DNA from: an uncultured Clostridia bacterium | Lineage (GTDB): Bacteria > Bacillota > Clostridia > Oscillospirales > Acutalibacteraceae | Assembly (NCBI GenBank): GCA_946186665.1 | Contig: CAMHOE010000023.1 | Span: 1-36,900 of the forward strand | Direction of reading: 5' to 3' | Length of the DNA stretch: 36,900 bases | Shown: positions 28,897 through 36,900 of the stretch, one piece after another | Position numbering within the stretch: the stretch's first letter is position 1 | Layout: each line of letters starts with the position of its first letter | Translations under genes and position numbers: made by a program | Notes under the pieces: generated by a model | Told to the model about the DNA's origin: nothing | Seen by the model: the letters and a program-made list of their open reading frames with translations, nothing else | Database searches by the model: none

Positions 28897-31800
28897 TCAC
28901 CGCTCCTTGATACCGAGCTTCTGCTCAATCTCGCTTGCACGAAGCTCCAGCAGCTTAGAGATACCCCTGTCCTGCATGGTCACTCCATAAAGTACATCAG
29001 CTTCCTCCATAGTTCCTCGTCTGTGAGTTATACAGATGAACTGCGTTTTATCATTCATACGTCTCAGGTAAGAAGCAAAACGATATACGTTTACATCATC
29101 AAGAGCCGCCTCTATCTCATCCATAACGCAGAAGGGCGAGGGGCTTACCTTCATTATAGCAAAATACAGCGCAATTGCAACAAGTGCTTTTTCTCCGCCG
29201 GACAAAAGCTCTATGTGAGCCACTATCTTTCCGGGCGGTTCCACGGATATGTCTATGCCCGTTGTAAGTATATTATCGGGGTCTGAAAGCGACAGCGACG
29301 CCTTGCCTCCGCCGAACAGCTCCACAAACGTCTCCGAGAAATTCCGGTTTATCATGTCAAAGCGTTCTATGAATATCTCTCTCATCTGCTTTGTCAGCTC
29401 ACCGATAAGCTTTATAAGCTCAGCTCTTGATTTTTCCACATCGCCTATCTGAACCTTCAGGAACTCATAGCGTTCGCTTACTTCCTTGTATTCTTCTATC
29501 GCAGAGACATTCACACTTCCGAGCGAGCGTATTTTCTGCTTCAGCTCCGCAAGCCTGCGCTGTGCCTTTCCAAGGTCGGATATCTCAATAGCCGTCTTTT
29601 CGGCTTCACGCTTTGTAAGCTCATATTCCTCCCAGAGCTTGCCCACTATCTCGTCATACTGCTTCTGGATATTCGCCCTGCGCTCTTCAAGCCTTGCAAG
29701 CTCTCCGCCTATTCTCTCGCGCTCTGAGGTCTTTTCCCTTTCCTCCTGCCTGAGCTGTGAGGAACGCTTTTCAAGCTCCATGCGCTCCATATTGAGCTTT
29801 TCTATCTCTTTTCCAAGAGACACAGACCTTTCCGCAAGCTCCTTGTTCTGCTTTTCAAGCTCCGATATTTTTATCGTTATCTCATTGTTTTTTTCCCTCA
29901 GCAGCTCAGACTCTCTGCGGCTCTGTATGATTCTTTCCTCAGCGCTTTCCGAGCGAAGCCTTGCGTTTTCTATTTCTGTCCTTGCTGCGGAAATATCCTT
30001 TTCTATTGCAAGGATATCTATACGAAGCTCATGTATCTTTTCCGACAGACCCTCACGCTTGCGTATATATTCACTGCGTGAGCCTGACAATACCTGTACA
30101 AGCTCTTCGTTCTTTCTTATTTCCTCACTGTGAAGGTCATACTGCGACCTTGCGCTGTTCATCATTTCTGTAAGCTCGGCTATCTTTATCTGTGAGCTTT
30201 CCAGTTCACGCTTTGCTTCTTTAAGAGACTGTTCTATAGTATCAAGCTCTGTCCTGCGGGCTTTTATCTCGGCTTCTATTTTTATCCTGTCCTCGTTTAT
30301 CCTCGCAAGCTCTCTTCTGCCCTCTTCAAGCCTTTGCAGCTCTGAGGAAAGCTCCCTGCGTGACTCCTGCAAGAGTTCGGTCTCCTTCTCGGCACTGCTT
30401 TGTATCTCACGTGCCTGAGAGCGTATTTTTTCTATTTCGGCAGCACGTCCTAAAAGTCCGGTATTCCTTGAAAGAGAACCACCCGTAAGTGAACCGCCTG
30501 CATTTACTACCTGACCGTCCAGCGTGACTATCCTGAAACGATAGGAATACTTCTTTGCGATAACTACAGCATTGTCAAGATTATCGGCAATGACTATCCT
30601 GCCCAGGAGATTTGAAAGTATTCCCTTGTAGCAGTCCTCGCATGAACAAAGCTGTGAAGCGATACCCACAAATCCCTTACAGCCGTCAAGTCCCTGCTCG
30701 TTAAGCTCACGTCCCTTTATGGTGGACATAGGAAGAAATGTAGCGCGGCCGCCGTCATGACTTTTGAGGTATGCAATAGCAGCCTTTGCGTCGGCATCCG
30801 TTTCGGATACTATATTCTGCATAGCAGCGCCTAAAGCTATCTCCACTGCCACACTGTATTCAGGCGGCGTTGTGACGACTCTTGACACCGGTCCTCTGAT
30901 GCCTTTGAGCGTGCCGTTTCTGGCTTCTCTCATAACTATCTTGACGCTGTGGGTAAAGCCCTCCAAGTTTCTTTCAAGCTCCTCCAGCATCCTTGCTTTT
31001 CTGAAAAGCTGTTCGCTGTCCAGAGAAAGCTTATCCGCCTTTGACTTTATCTGCTCACATTCACTCTGCTTATCACCTATGATACTCTCACGCTCTAAAA
31101 CTGCGGCGTTTATCATCTCGTGGTTTTCGCTGCATTCCTTCAGCATTTTCTCATAGTCCAGAATAATGCCCTCCAGAGTCTCTGTCTGGGACTCCCTTGC
31201 CTTCACGTTATTTTCCAGTGTATCAATTCTGCCTGTCAGTTCATCCCGTGAAGCAGAGGATGTCATATACTTTACTTTTTCGTCAGAGGCTTTATCAGTC
31301 AGCTGAGCGATTATGTCGTTTATCTCGTCAAGACGTTCACCCGACCGGCTCTCGTCGCTTCTCAGAGAGTCAAGGGTCTTTGTGTGCTTATCAAGCTCGC
31401 TTTTCTTTTCTGAAAGCTTCGACTCATGCTCCTTAATAAGCGTTTCCTTTTGTTCTATTTCCCTGCCGATAGACTTACCCGACTGTTCCGTCTGGGCAAT
31501 ATCAGAATTAATGCGTTCTATGGTATGCTCATTGTGAAGTATATCATTTTTCAGAACGGATATCTCCGAACGGCAGGCAGATGCCTTTTCATCCGTCCGG
31601 GATATCTCCCGGCGGATATCATCGAGCCTTGCAGAGAAGCCGCTTTGTTTTACATATATCTGTTCAGTCTCGGACTGGATATTCTCAAGTGCCTTTTCTA
31701 TATCTCCGTGCTGAGCATTCGCCACAGCAAGCTTATCCTCCTGTTCACGCAGCTGCACAGCCGACTTGTCAAGAGTTTTCAGCCACAAGGCTATTTCAAG

Positions 31801-32472
31801 TCCTCTCTTTTCCTCCGCATAGGCAAGATACGCCTTAGCCTTTTCAGACTGTATTTTCAGCGGCCCCACTCTGCCCTCAAGCTCGGTCAGGATATCCCTC
31901 AGACGCACAAGATTATCCTCTGTCTTGTCAAGTCTGCGTTCAGCCTCAGCTTTTTTGTAGCGGAAGCGTGAAATACCTGCCGCCTCCTCGAATATCTCGC
32001 GTCTGTCCTCGCTTTTTGAGGAAACGATAGAATCTATCTTACCCTGACCTATCATGGAATAGCCGTCCCTGCCAAGACCCGTATCCATAAAAAGCTCATG
32101 TATATCCTGTAGTCTGACGTTGGTATTGTTGATAAGGTATTCGCTGTTGCCGGAGCGATAGAAGCGTCTTGTTACAGCCACCTCATCTCCGTCAAAGCCG
32201 AGAGTCCTGTCGGAATTGTCTATAGAGAGCGTAACCTGAGCATATCCGGTTTTTTTGCGCTGTTGAGTACCGTTAAAGATAACGTCCTCCATTTTTGAGC
32301 AGCGCAGGGACTTAGCGGACTGTTCACCCAGCACCCAGCGTATAGCGTCGCTTATATTGCTCTTGCCGCTGCCGTTAGGACCCACTACAGCCGTTATTCC
32401 GTTTGTAAAATCCAGTTTAGTTTTATCGGGAAACGTCTTGAATCCCTGTACTTCCAAAGCCTTCAACTTCAT
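28897..32472 (-). CDS. smc: Chromosome partition protein SMC
   Basis: The 1191-residue condensin ATPase. Head: FPDKTKLDFTNGITAVVGPNGSGKSNISDAIRWVLGEQ with Walker A near residue 32. Long coiled coils span about 170-490 and 680-1010; the hinge (about 510-650) reads GIRGPVSRVV...GGRATFLP; the C-terminal head has signature LSGGEKALVAIALYF and Walker B PFCVMDEIEAALDD. Complete length. Partners ScpA and ScpB are encoded at 20198-21486. It sits in the plsX-rnc-radical SAM-smc-ftsY cluster typical of Clostridia. Confidence 0.97.
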   Translation of the reverse strand: MKLKALEVQGFKTFPDKTKLDFTNGITAVVGPNGSGKSNISDAIRWVLGEQSAKSLRCSKMEDVIFNGTQQRKKTGYAQVTLSIDNSDRTLGFDGDEVAVTRRFYRSGNSEYLINNTNVRLQDIHELFMDTGLGRDGYSMIGQGKIDSIVSSKSEDRREIFEEAAGISRFRYKKAEAERRLDKTEDNLVRLRDILTELEGRVGPLKIQSEKAKAYLAYAEEKRGLEIALWLKTLDKSAVQLREQEDKLAVANAQHGDIEKALENIQSETEQIYVKQSGFSARLDDIRREISRTDEKASACRSEISVLKNDILHNEHTIERINSDIAQTEQSGKSIGREIEQKETLIKEHESKLSEKKSELDKHTKTLDSLRSDESRSGERLDEINDIIAQLTDKASDEKVKYMTSSASRDELTGRIDTLENNVKARESQTETLEGIILDYEKMLKECSENHEMINAAVLERESIIGDKQSECEQIKSKADKLSLDSEQLFRKARMLEELERNLEGFTHSVKIVMREARNGTLKGIRGPVSRVVTTPPEYSVAVEIALGAAMQNIVSETDADAKAAIAYLKSHDGGRATFLPMSTIKGRELNEQGLDGCKGFVGIASQLCSCEDCYKGILSNLLGRIVIADNLDNAVVIAKKYSYRFRIVTLDGQVVNAGGSLTGGSLSRNTGLLGRAAEIEKIRSQAREIQSSAEKETELLQESRRELSSELQRLEEGRRELARINEDRIKIEAEIKARRTELDTIEQSLKEAKRELESSQIKIAELTEMMNSARSQYDLHSEEIRKNEELVQVLSGSRSEYIRKREGLSEKIHELRIDILAIEKDISAARTEIENARLRSESAEERIIQSRRESELLREKNNEITIKISELEKQNKELAERSVSLGKEIEKLNMERMELEKRSSQLRQEEREKTSERERIGGELARLEERRANIQKQYDEIVGKLWEEYELTKREAEKTAIEISDLGKAQRRLAELKQKIRSLGSVNVSAIEEYKEVSERYEFLKVQIGDVEKSRAELIKLIGELTKQMREIFIERFDMINRNFSETFVELFGGGKASLSLSDPDNILTTGIDISVEPPGKIVAHIELLSGGEKALVAIALYFAIMKVSPSPFCVMDEIEAALDDVNVYRFASYLRRMNDKTQFICITHRRGTMEEADVLYGVTMQDRGISKLLELRASEIEQKLGIKER

Positions 32473-32509
32473 TGTATATCATATCTCCTAACAAGCAGCT
32501 TCCGGCTGC

Positions 32510-33517
32510 TCACTGAACGCCGACAGCTCTGACCTGATATTTTGAAAGCCGGATGTCCTGACGAACAACAGCTGTTATACCGAGCTGCGAAAGACGGCTG
32601 AGGTTCTTGCGTTTCTGTCCGATAAAGCGTGACACGGAAGAGGGACTGACAAAGAACTCCGCTGTTCCCTCCCTGACACCGCTTTTTTCAAGGGCTTCAA
32701 GAGTATTTTTGTAGACTATCTCACTTTCGCAAAGCTCACGGAACGCAGGATGATAAGCTCCTGCCGCCATATTCTCACGAAGGCTGTCACTGTCGTGCAG
32801 TCCGAGTCTTATCACCTTTATGTCCCTGCCCTCAAAGAAGCTCAGAAGCTCCGAACAAAGCTCCACTGCTTCATCAAGCTCCTGCGGAACATACTCTCCC
32901 CTTTTGTACAAGTCATAAAGCTCCGTACCGTTCATGACTATTGTAGGATATATCCTCATTGTATCCGGACAAAGCTCCGCAAGCTTTTGCGCGGTATATC
33001 TGTCAGTATCCGCACTGCTTTTGTAAAGCCCCGTCATCATTTGCAGTCCGAGAGAAAAACCATTGTTTTTTATCATCTCAGCCGCATTTTCAACATCCTT
33101 TGACGTATGACCTCTTCTGTTCGCAATAAGCACATCATCAGACATACTCTGCGCTCCCAGCTCGATTGAGGTAACGCCGTGTTCTTTAAGTATCGACAGC
33201 ACCTGACTGTCTATAGCGTCAGGCCTTGTGGAGAGCCGTATACCGCCGAACTCTCCGCTGAGTACATACGGAGACGCCGCACTCAGCAGTTCTGTCATAT
33301 ATTCTCTGTCTATCGCCGTAAAGCTGCCGCCGAAAAAGGCTATCTCTGCATTTGCAGTTTCCTTCCCAAGACTTTTCCTTGCAGTCTCCACAGCGTTTAT
33401 CACGTCCTGCGATGACGGCTGATATGCCTGTCCTGTTATCCTTCTCTGGTCACAAAAGGTGCAGGCATGAGGACAGCCGTTATGCGGTACAAATATCGCT
33501 ACGTTAGAATGTTTCAA
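32510..33517 (-). CDS. Radical SAM protein of the Elp3-like group
   Basis: A 335-residue protein. The iron-sulfur motif CPHACTFC (Cys15, Cys19, Cys22, CxxxCxxC) is close to the N-terminus, followed by FFGGSFTAID and LSTRPDAID, features of the Elp3/MiaB-NifB type radical SAM fold. It lacks the GNAT acetyltransferase domain of true Elp3. In Clostridia this gene is regularly found between rnc and smc; the substrate is unknown. It overlaps rnc by 4 bp, so the two are coupled. Confidence 0.88.
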   Translation of the reverse strand: MKHSNVAIFVPHNGCPHACTFCDQRRITGQAYQPSSQDVINAVETARKSLGKETANAEIAFFGGSFTAIDREYMTELLSAASPYVLSGEFGGIRLSTRPDAIDSQVLSILKEHGVTSIELGAQSMSDDVLIANRRGHTSKDVENAAEMIKNNGFSLGLQMMTGLYKSSADTDRYTAQKLAELCPDTMRIYPTIVMNGTELYDLYKRGEYVPQELDEAVELCSELLSFFEGRDIKVIRLGLHDSDSLRENMAAGAYHPAFRELCESEIVYKNTLEALEKSGVREGTAEFFVSPSSVSRFIGQKRKNLSRLSQLGITAVVRQDIRLSKYQVRAVGVQ

Positions 33518-34188
33518 TATCCCATCAACTCCAAAGCTTCTCTTGCGGCCTGCTGTTCAGCTTCCTTTTTGCTTCTGCCGCCGCCTTTTCCTATCACATT
33601 GTTATTCAGATGCACCTCAACCGTGAAGTGCTTGTCATGGTCGGGACCTTCCTCTCCGGTCAGCACATAGGAAAGGTGTTCCTCAGGATTGCGCTGTATT
33701 ATCTCCTGCAAGGTGGTCTTATAGTCCTTGAAGGCTCTGGGTCTGGGATTTTTTATCTCAGGCTCCACAAACCTCAGCACAAATTTTCTTGCCTGTTCAA
33801 TTCCGCCGTCAAGATATATGGAAGCTATTATCGCTTCAAAGGCGTCCGCAAGTATAGAGGGTCTTTCACTGCCTTTAAGGTTGCGCTCGCCCCTGCTGAG
33901 CTTCAGACAGGAACCTACCCCCAGCTCCTTTGAAAAACGGCACAGGCTTTTTTCACAAACAAGTGACGCCCTCAGCTTGGAAAGCTCCCCCTCCGGAAGC
34001 TCCGGACATTTGCGGTAGATATAGTCCGATACCACGATACTCAGCACAGCGTCTCCCAAAAACTCAAGACGCTCGTTGCTTTTGCACCCGTGCTTTACCT
34101 CGTTTGCATAAGATGAATGTGTCAAAGCATTATCAAGATAGGATATATTCTTATATTTATAGCCTATCCTTTTTTCAAGCTCCTTCAT
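33514..34188 (-). CDS. rnc: Ribonuclease III
   Basis: A 224-residue dsRNA endonuclease for rRNA and mRNA processing. The RNase III domain includes LTHSSYANE and the signature ERLEFLGDAVLSIVVSDYIY, with the catalytic Glu/Asp in DAFEAIIASIYLDGG. The C-terminal dsRNA-binding domain (about 150-222) ends KKEAEQQAAREALELMG. The start at 34188 was chosen from AAAGGG upstream and the family N-terminus; it overlaps the plsX end by 14 bp. Confidence 0.95.
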   Translation of the reverse strand: MKELEKRIGYKYKNISYLDNALTHSSYANEVKHGCKSNERLEFLGDAVLSIVVSDYIYRKCPELPEGELSKLRASLVCEKSLCRFSKELGVGSCLKLSRGERNLKGSERPSILADAFEAIIASIYLDGGIEQARKFVLRFVEPEIKNPRPRAFKDYKTTLQEIIQRNPEEHLSYVLTGEEGPDHDKHFTVEVHLNNNVIGKGGGRSKKEAEQQAAREALELMGY

Positions 34189-35206
34189 TGGTCTTATTCC
34201 CTTTCCTTGATTCATTTATCTGTTCTATTTTCTGAGTTATCTTACCTGTCACATCCGTATTGGTATAGTCAATAACGGACTTCATAGCCGTAACAAATGC
34301 TTCTGCCTTTGCGCTGCCATGAGTTTTCAGCACAGGCTTTGAAACTCCCATTATGGGCGCCGCGCCGTACTGATTGTAGTCAAAGAACTGTTTCAGCTCA
34401 TATATATCCTTTTTTATCAGCAGAGCCGCTATCTTTGTCTTTAAGTTCTTTGTGAACATTCCCTTTATCTTTTTCATTATTTCCTTGGCGACACCCTCAT
34501 ACATTTTAAGTATAATATTGCCTGTAAAGCCGTCTGCCACCACAACATCTGCTGTTCCGGCAGGAACGTCCCTTGCTTCGATATTCCCTATGAAATTGAT
34601 ATCGGACTCTTTAAGAAGCTTAAAGGCTTCATGCTGAAGCTCGCCGCCCTTATGCTCTTCCGTACCGACATTGGCAAGTCCCACCTTCGGTGACTTCACC
34701 CCCAGTACGTTTTCCATATAGATACTTCCCATTATACCGAACTGCTGGAGCATTTCCGGTCGAACATCAATATTTGCGCCGCCGTCTATAAGCATCACAG
34801 CCCCGTCAGAAGACGGCATCACAGGCGAGAACGCCGGACGCTTAACTCCCTTTATGCGTTTTACTATCAGTGTCGCGCCCATCATCAGTGCGCCGCTGTT
34901 TCCTGCCGACAGGAAAGCGTCTGCCTTGCCTTCCGCAAGAAGCCGCAGTCCCACTGCCATAGACGAATTTTTCTTTGACTTCATTATCTCGCCGGCATCG
35001 TCCTCCATTGTCAGCACATCCGGCGCATCGGATATCTCAAAGCCCGCTAAAGACAAGCCGTTTTCCTCAGCGGCGGTCTTTATCCTGCTTTCGTTTCCTA
35101 CCAATATTATTTCAAGTCCTTCATATTTTTCAAGGCAGACAACGCACCCCTTTATGACCTCTACCGGCGCATTATCTCCACCAAAGGCGTCAACAAGTAC
35201 CCTCAT
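34175..35206 (-). CDS. plsX: Phosphate acyltransferase PlsX
   Basis: A 343-residue peripheral membrane enzyme that makes acyl-phosphate from acyl-ACP for phospholipid synthesis. MRVLVDAFGGDNAPVEVIKGC begins the family fold; SAGNSGALMMGATLIVKRIKGV and DGFTGNIILKMYEGVAKEI are typical. The start at 35206 follows GGGGGGAGG; the open frame further upstream is repeat DNA. In many Firmicutes acpP lies between plsX and rnc, but here the two overlap and acpP is not in the window. Confidence 0.95.
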   Translation of the reverse strand: MRVLVDAFGGDNAPVEVIKGCVVCLEKYEGLEIILVGNESRIKTAAEENGLSLAGFEISDAPDVLTMEDDAGEIMKSKKNSSMAVGLRLLAEGKADAFLSAGNSGALMMGATLIVKRIKGVKRPAFSPVMPSSDGAVMLIDGGANIDVRPEMLQQFGIMGSIYMENVLGVKSPKVGLANVGTEEHKGGELQHEAFKLLKESDINFIGNIEARDVPAGTADVVVADGFTGNIILKMYEGVAKEIMKKIKGMFTKNLKTKIAALLIKKDIYELKQFFDYNQYGAAPIMGVSKPVLKTHGSAKAEAFVTAMKSVIDYTNTDVTGKITQKIEQINESRKGNKTNEGA

Positions 35207-35235
35207 ATTTATCCTCCCCCCAATAACGGAAAAAG

Positions 35236-35456
35236 TGAATAATGAATAGTGAATAGTTGTGGTACGTTTTCGCTTAAGCGAAAACGAATTATAGTAAGTG
35301 CTGTAAAGAATTGAAAGTGCGTCCGCCGAGTGGAACCCCTCCGTCAAAAATTCACTGTGTAAATTTTTGACACCTCCCCTGAATGGGAGGCTTCTGGCTT
35401 TGAGCTTCTACTCATCACCAACCACTAACCACTAATCACTAATAGCTAAAAAGTCA
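35236..35456. repeat. Repeat-filled gap between plsX and trmFO
   Basis: TGAATAA-TGAATAG-TGAATAG array (35236-35256); the R4 segment GTGGTAC with hairpin GTTTTCGCTTAAGCGAAAAC and ATTATAGTAAGTG (about 35259-35300); hairpin GTCAAAAATT/AATTTTTGAC (35343-35371); R3 hairpin CCTCCC/GGGAGG (35373-35390); TTTGAGCTTCTACTCATCA; and the array CCAACCA-CTAACCA-CTAATCA-CTAATAG (about 35417-35445). The array runs into the trmFO 3' end and includes its stop codon (35432-35434). Confidence 0.75.
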
Positions 35457-36754
35457 TCAAGCGCAGAAAGCGCCCTGTCGGAATATGCTTTTGCACGGAG
35501 CTTCTTGTCACGGATATGTTCACTCAGCGGCGGCAGTATTCCTAAATTTGCTCCCATAGGCTGGAAGTCCTTTACTGTCGGGTCAGAGATATATCGTGAC
35601 AGCGCACCCGTCATAGTTTCCGGAGGATACGTAACAGTTTCCATATTCATCAGTCTTTTAACTGCGTTTATGCCTGCCATCATACCTGATGAAGCCGACT
35701 CCATATAGCCCTCTACCCCCGTCATCTGACCTGCAAAGAAGATATCCGGGTCGCTTCTCAAAGAATAGTCCGAATCAAGCACTCTCGGAGAGTCCAGGAA
35801 GGTATTGCGGTGCATCACTCCGTATCTCACATACTCAGCATTTTTCAAAGCAGGTATCATCCCGAATACTCTCTTCTGTTCCGGGAACCTCAGGTTTGTC
35901 TGGAAGCCCACAAGGTTGTACATGGTTTTTTCTGCATTTTCCGTTCTGAGCTGGAGCACAGCCCATGGTCTGTGACCTGTTCTGGGGTCACGCAGTCCGA
36001 CCGGTTTCATAGGCCCGAACCTGAGGGTATCAAGTCCCCTCTGGGCAAGTATCTCCACCGGCATACAGCCTTCATATACTTTCGGGTCCTGAACATCAAC
36101 ATCATGTCTTGGTGCTCTTTCCGCAATGACCAGTTCCCTGTGGAAGTTCTCATACTCTTCCTTATTCATAGGGCAGTTTATGTATGCGTCATCCTCACCT
36201 CTGTCATATCTTGAAGCCGCAAACGCATAATTCATATCTATACTTTCTGCTGAAACAATAGGAGCCGCCGCATCAAAGAAATGCAGAGAGCCATTGCAGA
36301 GTGCTATGATTTTATCAGCTAAAGCATCACTTGTCAGAGGACCCGTAGCAACAACGGTAACGCTGTCCTTTGGTATCTCTGTGACTTCCTGTTCTATGAT
36401 ATAGATAAGCGGTTCGCTTCTGAGTCGTGACGTCACCATTTCAGAGAACTTATCCCTATCCACAGCCAAAGCACCGCCTGCCGGAACCGCGCATTTATCC
36501 GCACATTCAAGCAGCAGAGAACCGGTACGTCTCATTTCCTCTTTAAGAAGTCCGGCAGCGCTTTCCACTCTTGAAGCCTTAAGCGAGTTTGAGCATATCA
36601 ATTCACATAGGTATTTACTTTTATGAGCAGGCGTCATCTTTTCAGGCTTCATTTCATAGAGGCGCACATGAACTCCCCTTTTAGCTATCTGATAAGCCGC
36701 CTCACACCCTGCAAGACCTGCCCCCAACACATTCACAAAAACATCTTTTTCCAT
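35432..36754 (-). CDS. trmFO: Methylenetetrahydrofolate-tRNA-(uracil(54)-C5)-methyltransferase
   Basis: A 440-residue flavoprotein that makes ribothymidine 54 in tRNA using methylenetetrahydrofolate. The FAD motif VLGAGLAGCEAAYQIAKRG lies near the N-terminus, then YEMKPEKMTPAHKS, SNSLKA, YINCPMNKEEYENF, GCMPVEILAQRGLDTLRFGPMKPVGL and FFAGQMTGVEGYMES. The start at 36754 is the likeliest from family length; the ribosome site (GGTGACAGG) is unusually close. The last few codons and TAG stop lie in a heptamer array. Confidence 0.94.
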   Translation of the reverse strand: MEKDVFVNVLGAGLAGCEAAYQIAKRGVHVRLYEMKPEKMTPAHKSKYLCELICSNSLKASRVESAAGLLKEEMRRTGSLLLECADKCAVPAGGALAVDRDKFSEMVTSRLRSEPLIYIIEQEVTEIPKDSVTVVATGPLTSDALADKIIALCNGSLHFFDAAAPIVSAESIDMNYAFAASRYDRGEDDAYINCPMNKEEYENFHRELVIAERAPRHDVDVQDPKVYEGCMPVEILAQRGLDTLRFGPMKPVGLRDPRTGHRPWAVLQLRTENAEKTMYNLVGFQTNLRFPEQKRVFGMIPALKNAEYVRYGVMHRNTFLDSPRVLDSDYSLRSDPDIFFAGQMTGVEGYMESASSGMMAGINAVKRLMNMETVTYPPETMTGALSRYISDPTVKDFQPMGANLGILPPLSEHIRDKKLRAKAYSDRALSALDDFLAISD

Positions 36755-36793
36755 CCTGTCACCATTCCGTTCAATAAGACAAAAAACGTCCAT

Positions 36794-36900
36794 TCACTTT
36801 ATTCTACCACATCCTCCCAACAATATCAACCCCGGTGCAAGGCTTGCACACGTCAATCTAATTCAGACATCAAAATGATACAAAGTTTAATAAGATGTCA
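36794..36900. other. AT-rich window end, no gene seen
   Basis: About 107 bp with no open frame or clear signal; it presumably holds the trmFO promoter region. Confidence 0.4.

Noticed and set aside
32510-33517. Calling the radical SAM gene a full Elp3 or coproporphyrinogen oxidase (HemW/HemN)
   Set aside because: The GNAT domain of Elp3 is missing, and the cysteine motif CxxxCxxC with the rnc-smc setting does not point to HemW; kept as substrate unknown.
34175-34188. A missing or broken acpP between plsX and rnc
   Set aside because: The two genes overlap cleanly and no acyl-carrier sequence (DSL motif) is present; acpP is simply elsewhere.

Overview
The window looks like chromosomal DNA of a low-to-mid G+C Gram-positive anaerobe of the Clostridia, most likely Ruminococcus or a close Oscillospiraceae relative. 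The reasons are the Firmicutes-type clusters trmK-nif3-like, scpA-scpB-DUF2953-gerW and plsX-rnc-smc-ftsY, strong AGGAGG-type ribosome binding sites, consensus sigma-A promoters, a class B sortase and large secreted serine/threonine-rich anchored proteins. The genus is an inference. No rRNA, tRNA, CRISPR array, phage or transposase gene was seen. Layout, left part (1-8.9 kb, mostly accessory): a zinc-ribbon membrane protein (84-809), a class B sortase (1120-2361), a MutS-family ATPase without a recognisable mismatch-binding domain (2708-4360), then two paralogous divergent modules. Each module has a zinc-ribbon multi-pass membrane protein on the minus strand facing a 69-residue XRE repressor on the plus strand. 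The modules share a promoter with an operator in its spacer and a second operator 24 bp away. Both repressor genes lack ATG/GTG/TTG at the expected start and appear to begin with ATT. A DUF1858 gene follows. The gaps here are packed with palindromic repeats. Middle (8.7-16.7 kb): trmK, a Nif3-family gene and rqcH form a plus-strand operon. A consensus promoter then drives a large secreted, membrane-anchored cysteine-protease-like protein and a shorter partner that duplicates only its C-terminal part. A two-way terminator at about 16.75 kb separates this from the right part. Right part (16.8-36.8 kb): about 20 housekeeping genes, all on the minus strand. In transcription order they are trmFO; plsX, rnc, a radical SAM gene, smc, ftsY; rdgB; yhbY, yqeG-like, a DUF6572-like gene, aroQ, pepP-like; efp, a CD1247-like zinc-ribbon gene, an M50 protease; scpA, scpB, a DUF2953 gene, gerW; dacF-like and a RluB-type pseudouridine synthase gene. 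The condensin parts (SMC, ScpA, ScpB), the translation and tRNA-modification enzymes (EF-P, RNase III, TrmK, TrmFO, RqcH, RluB-type) and envelope enzymes dominate. The most unusual content is repeat DNA. (a) 27-bp units, each a 10-bp spacer GCGAATCGGG (or a near relative) plus a 17-bp hairpin with loop GCT or GCA, occur singly or in tandem, and two of them lie in frame in the N-terminus of TrmK. (b) A roughly 110-bp element with two hairpins whose stems covary sits at gene 3' ends, in one case with the stop codon in a hairpin loop. (c) At least 13 short intergenic arrays have a 7-bp period but different heptamer sequences. One is flanked by copies of a gene's 3' end, and one supplies the stop codon of trmFO. 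(d) Longer mosaic elements keep their flanks while their central hairpin differs. Together these suggest one or more uncharacterised small-repeat systems that remodel gene ends.
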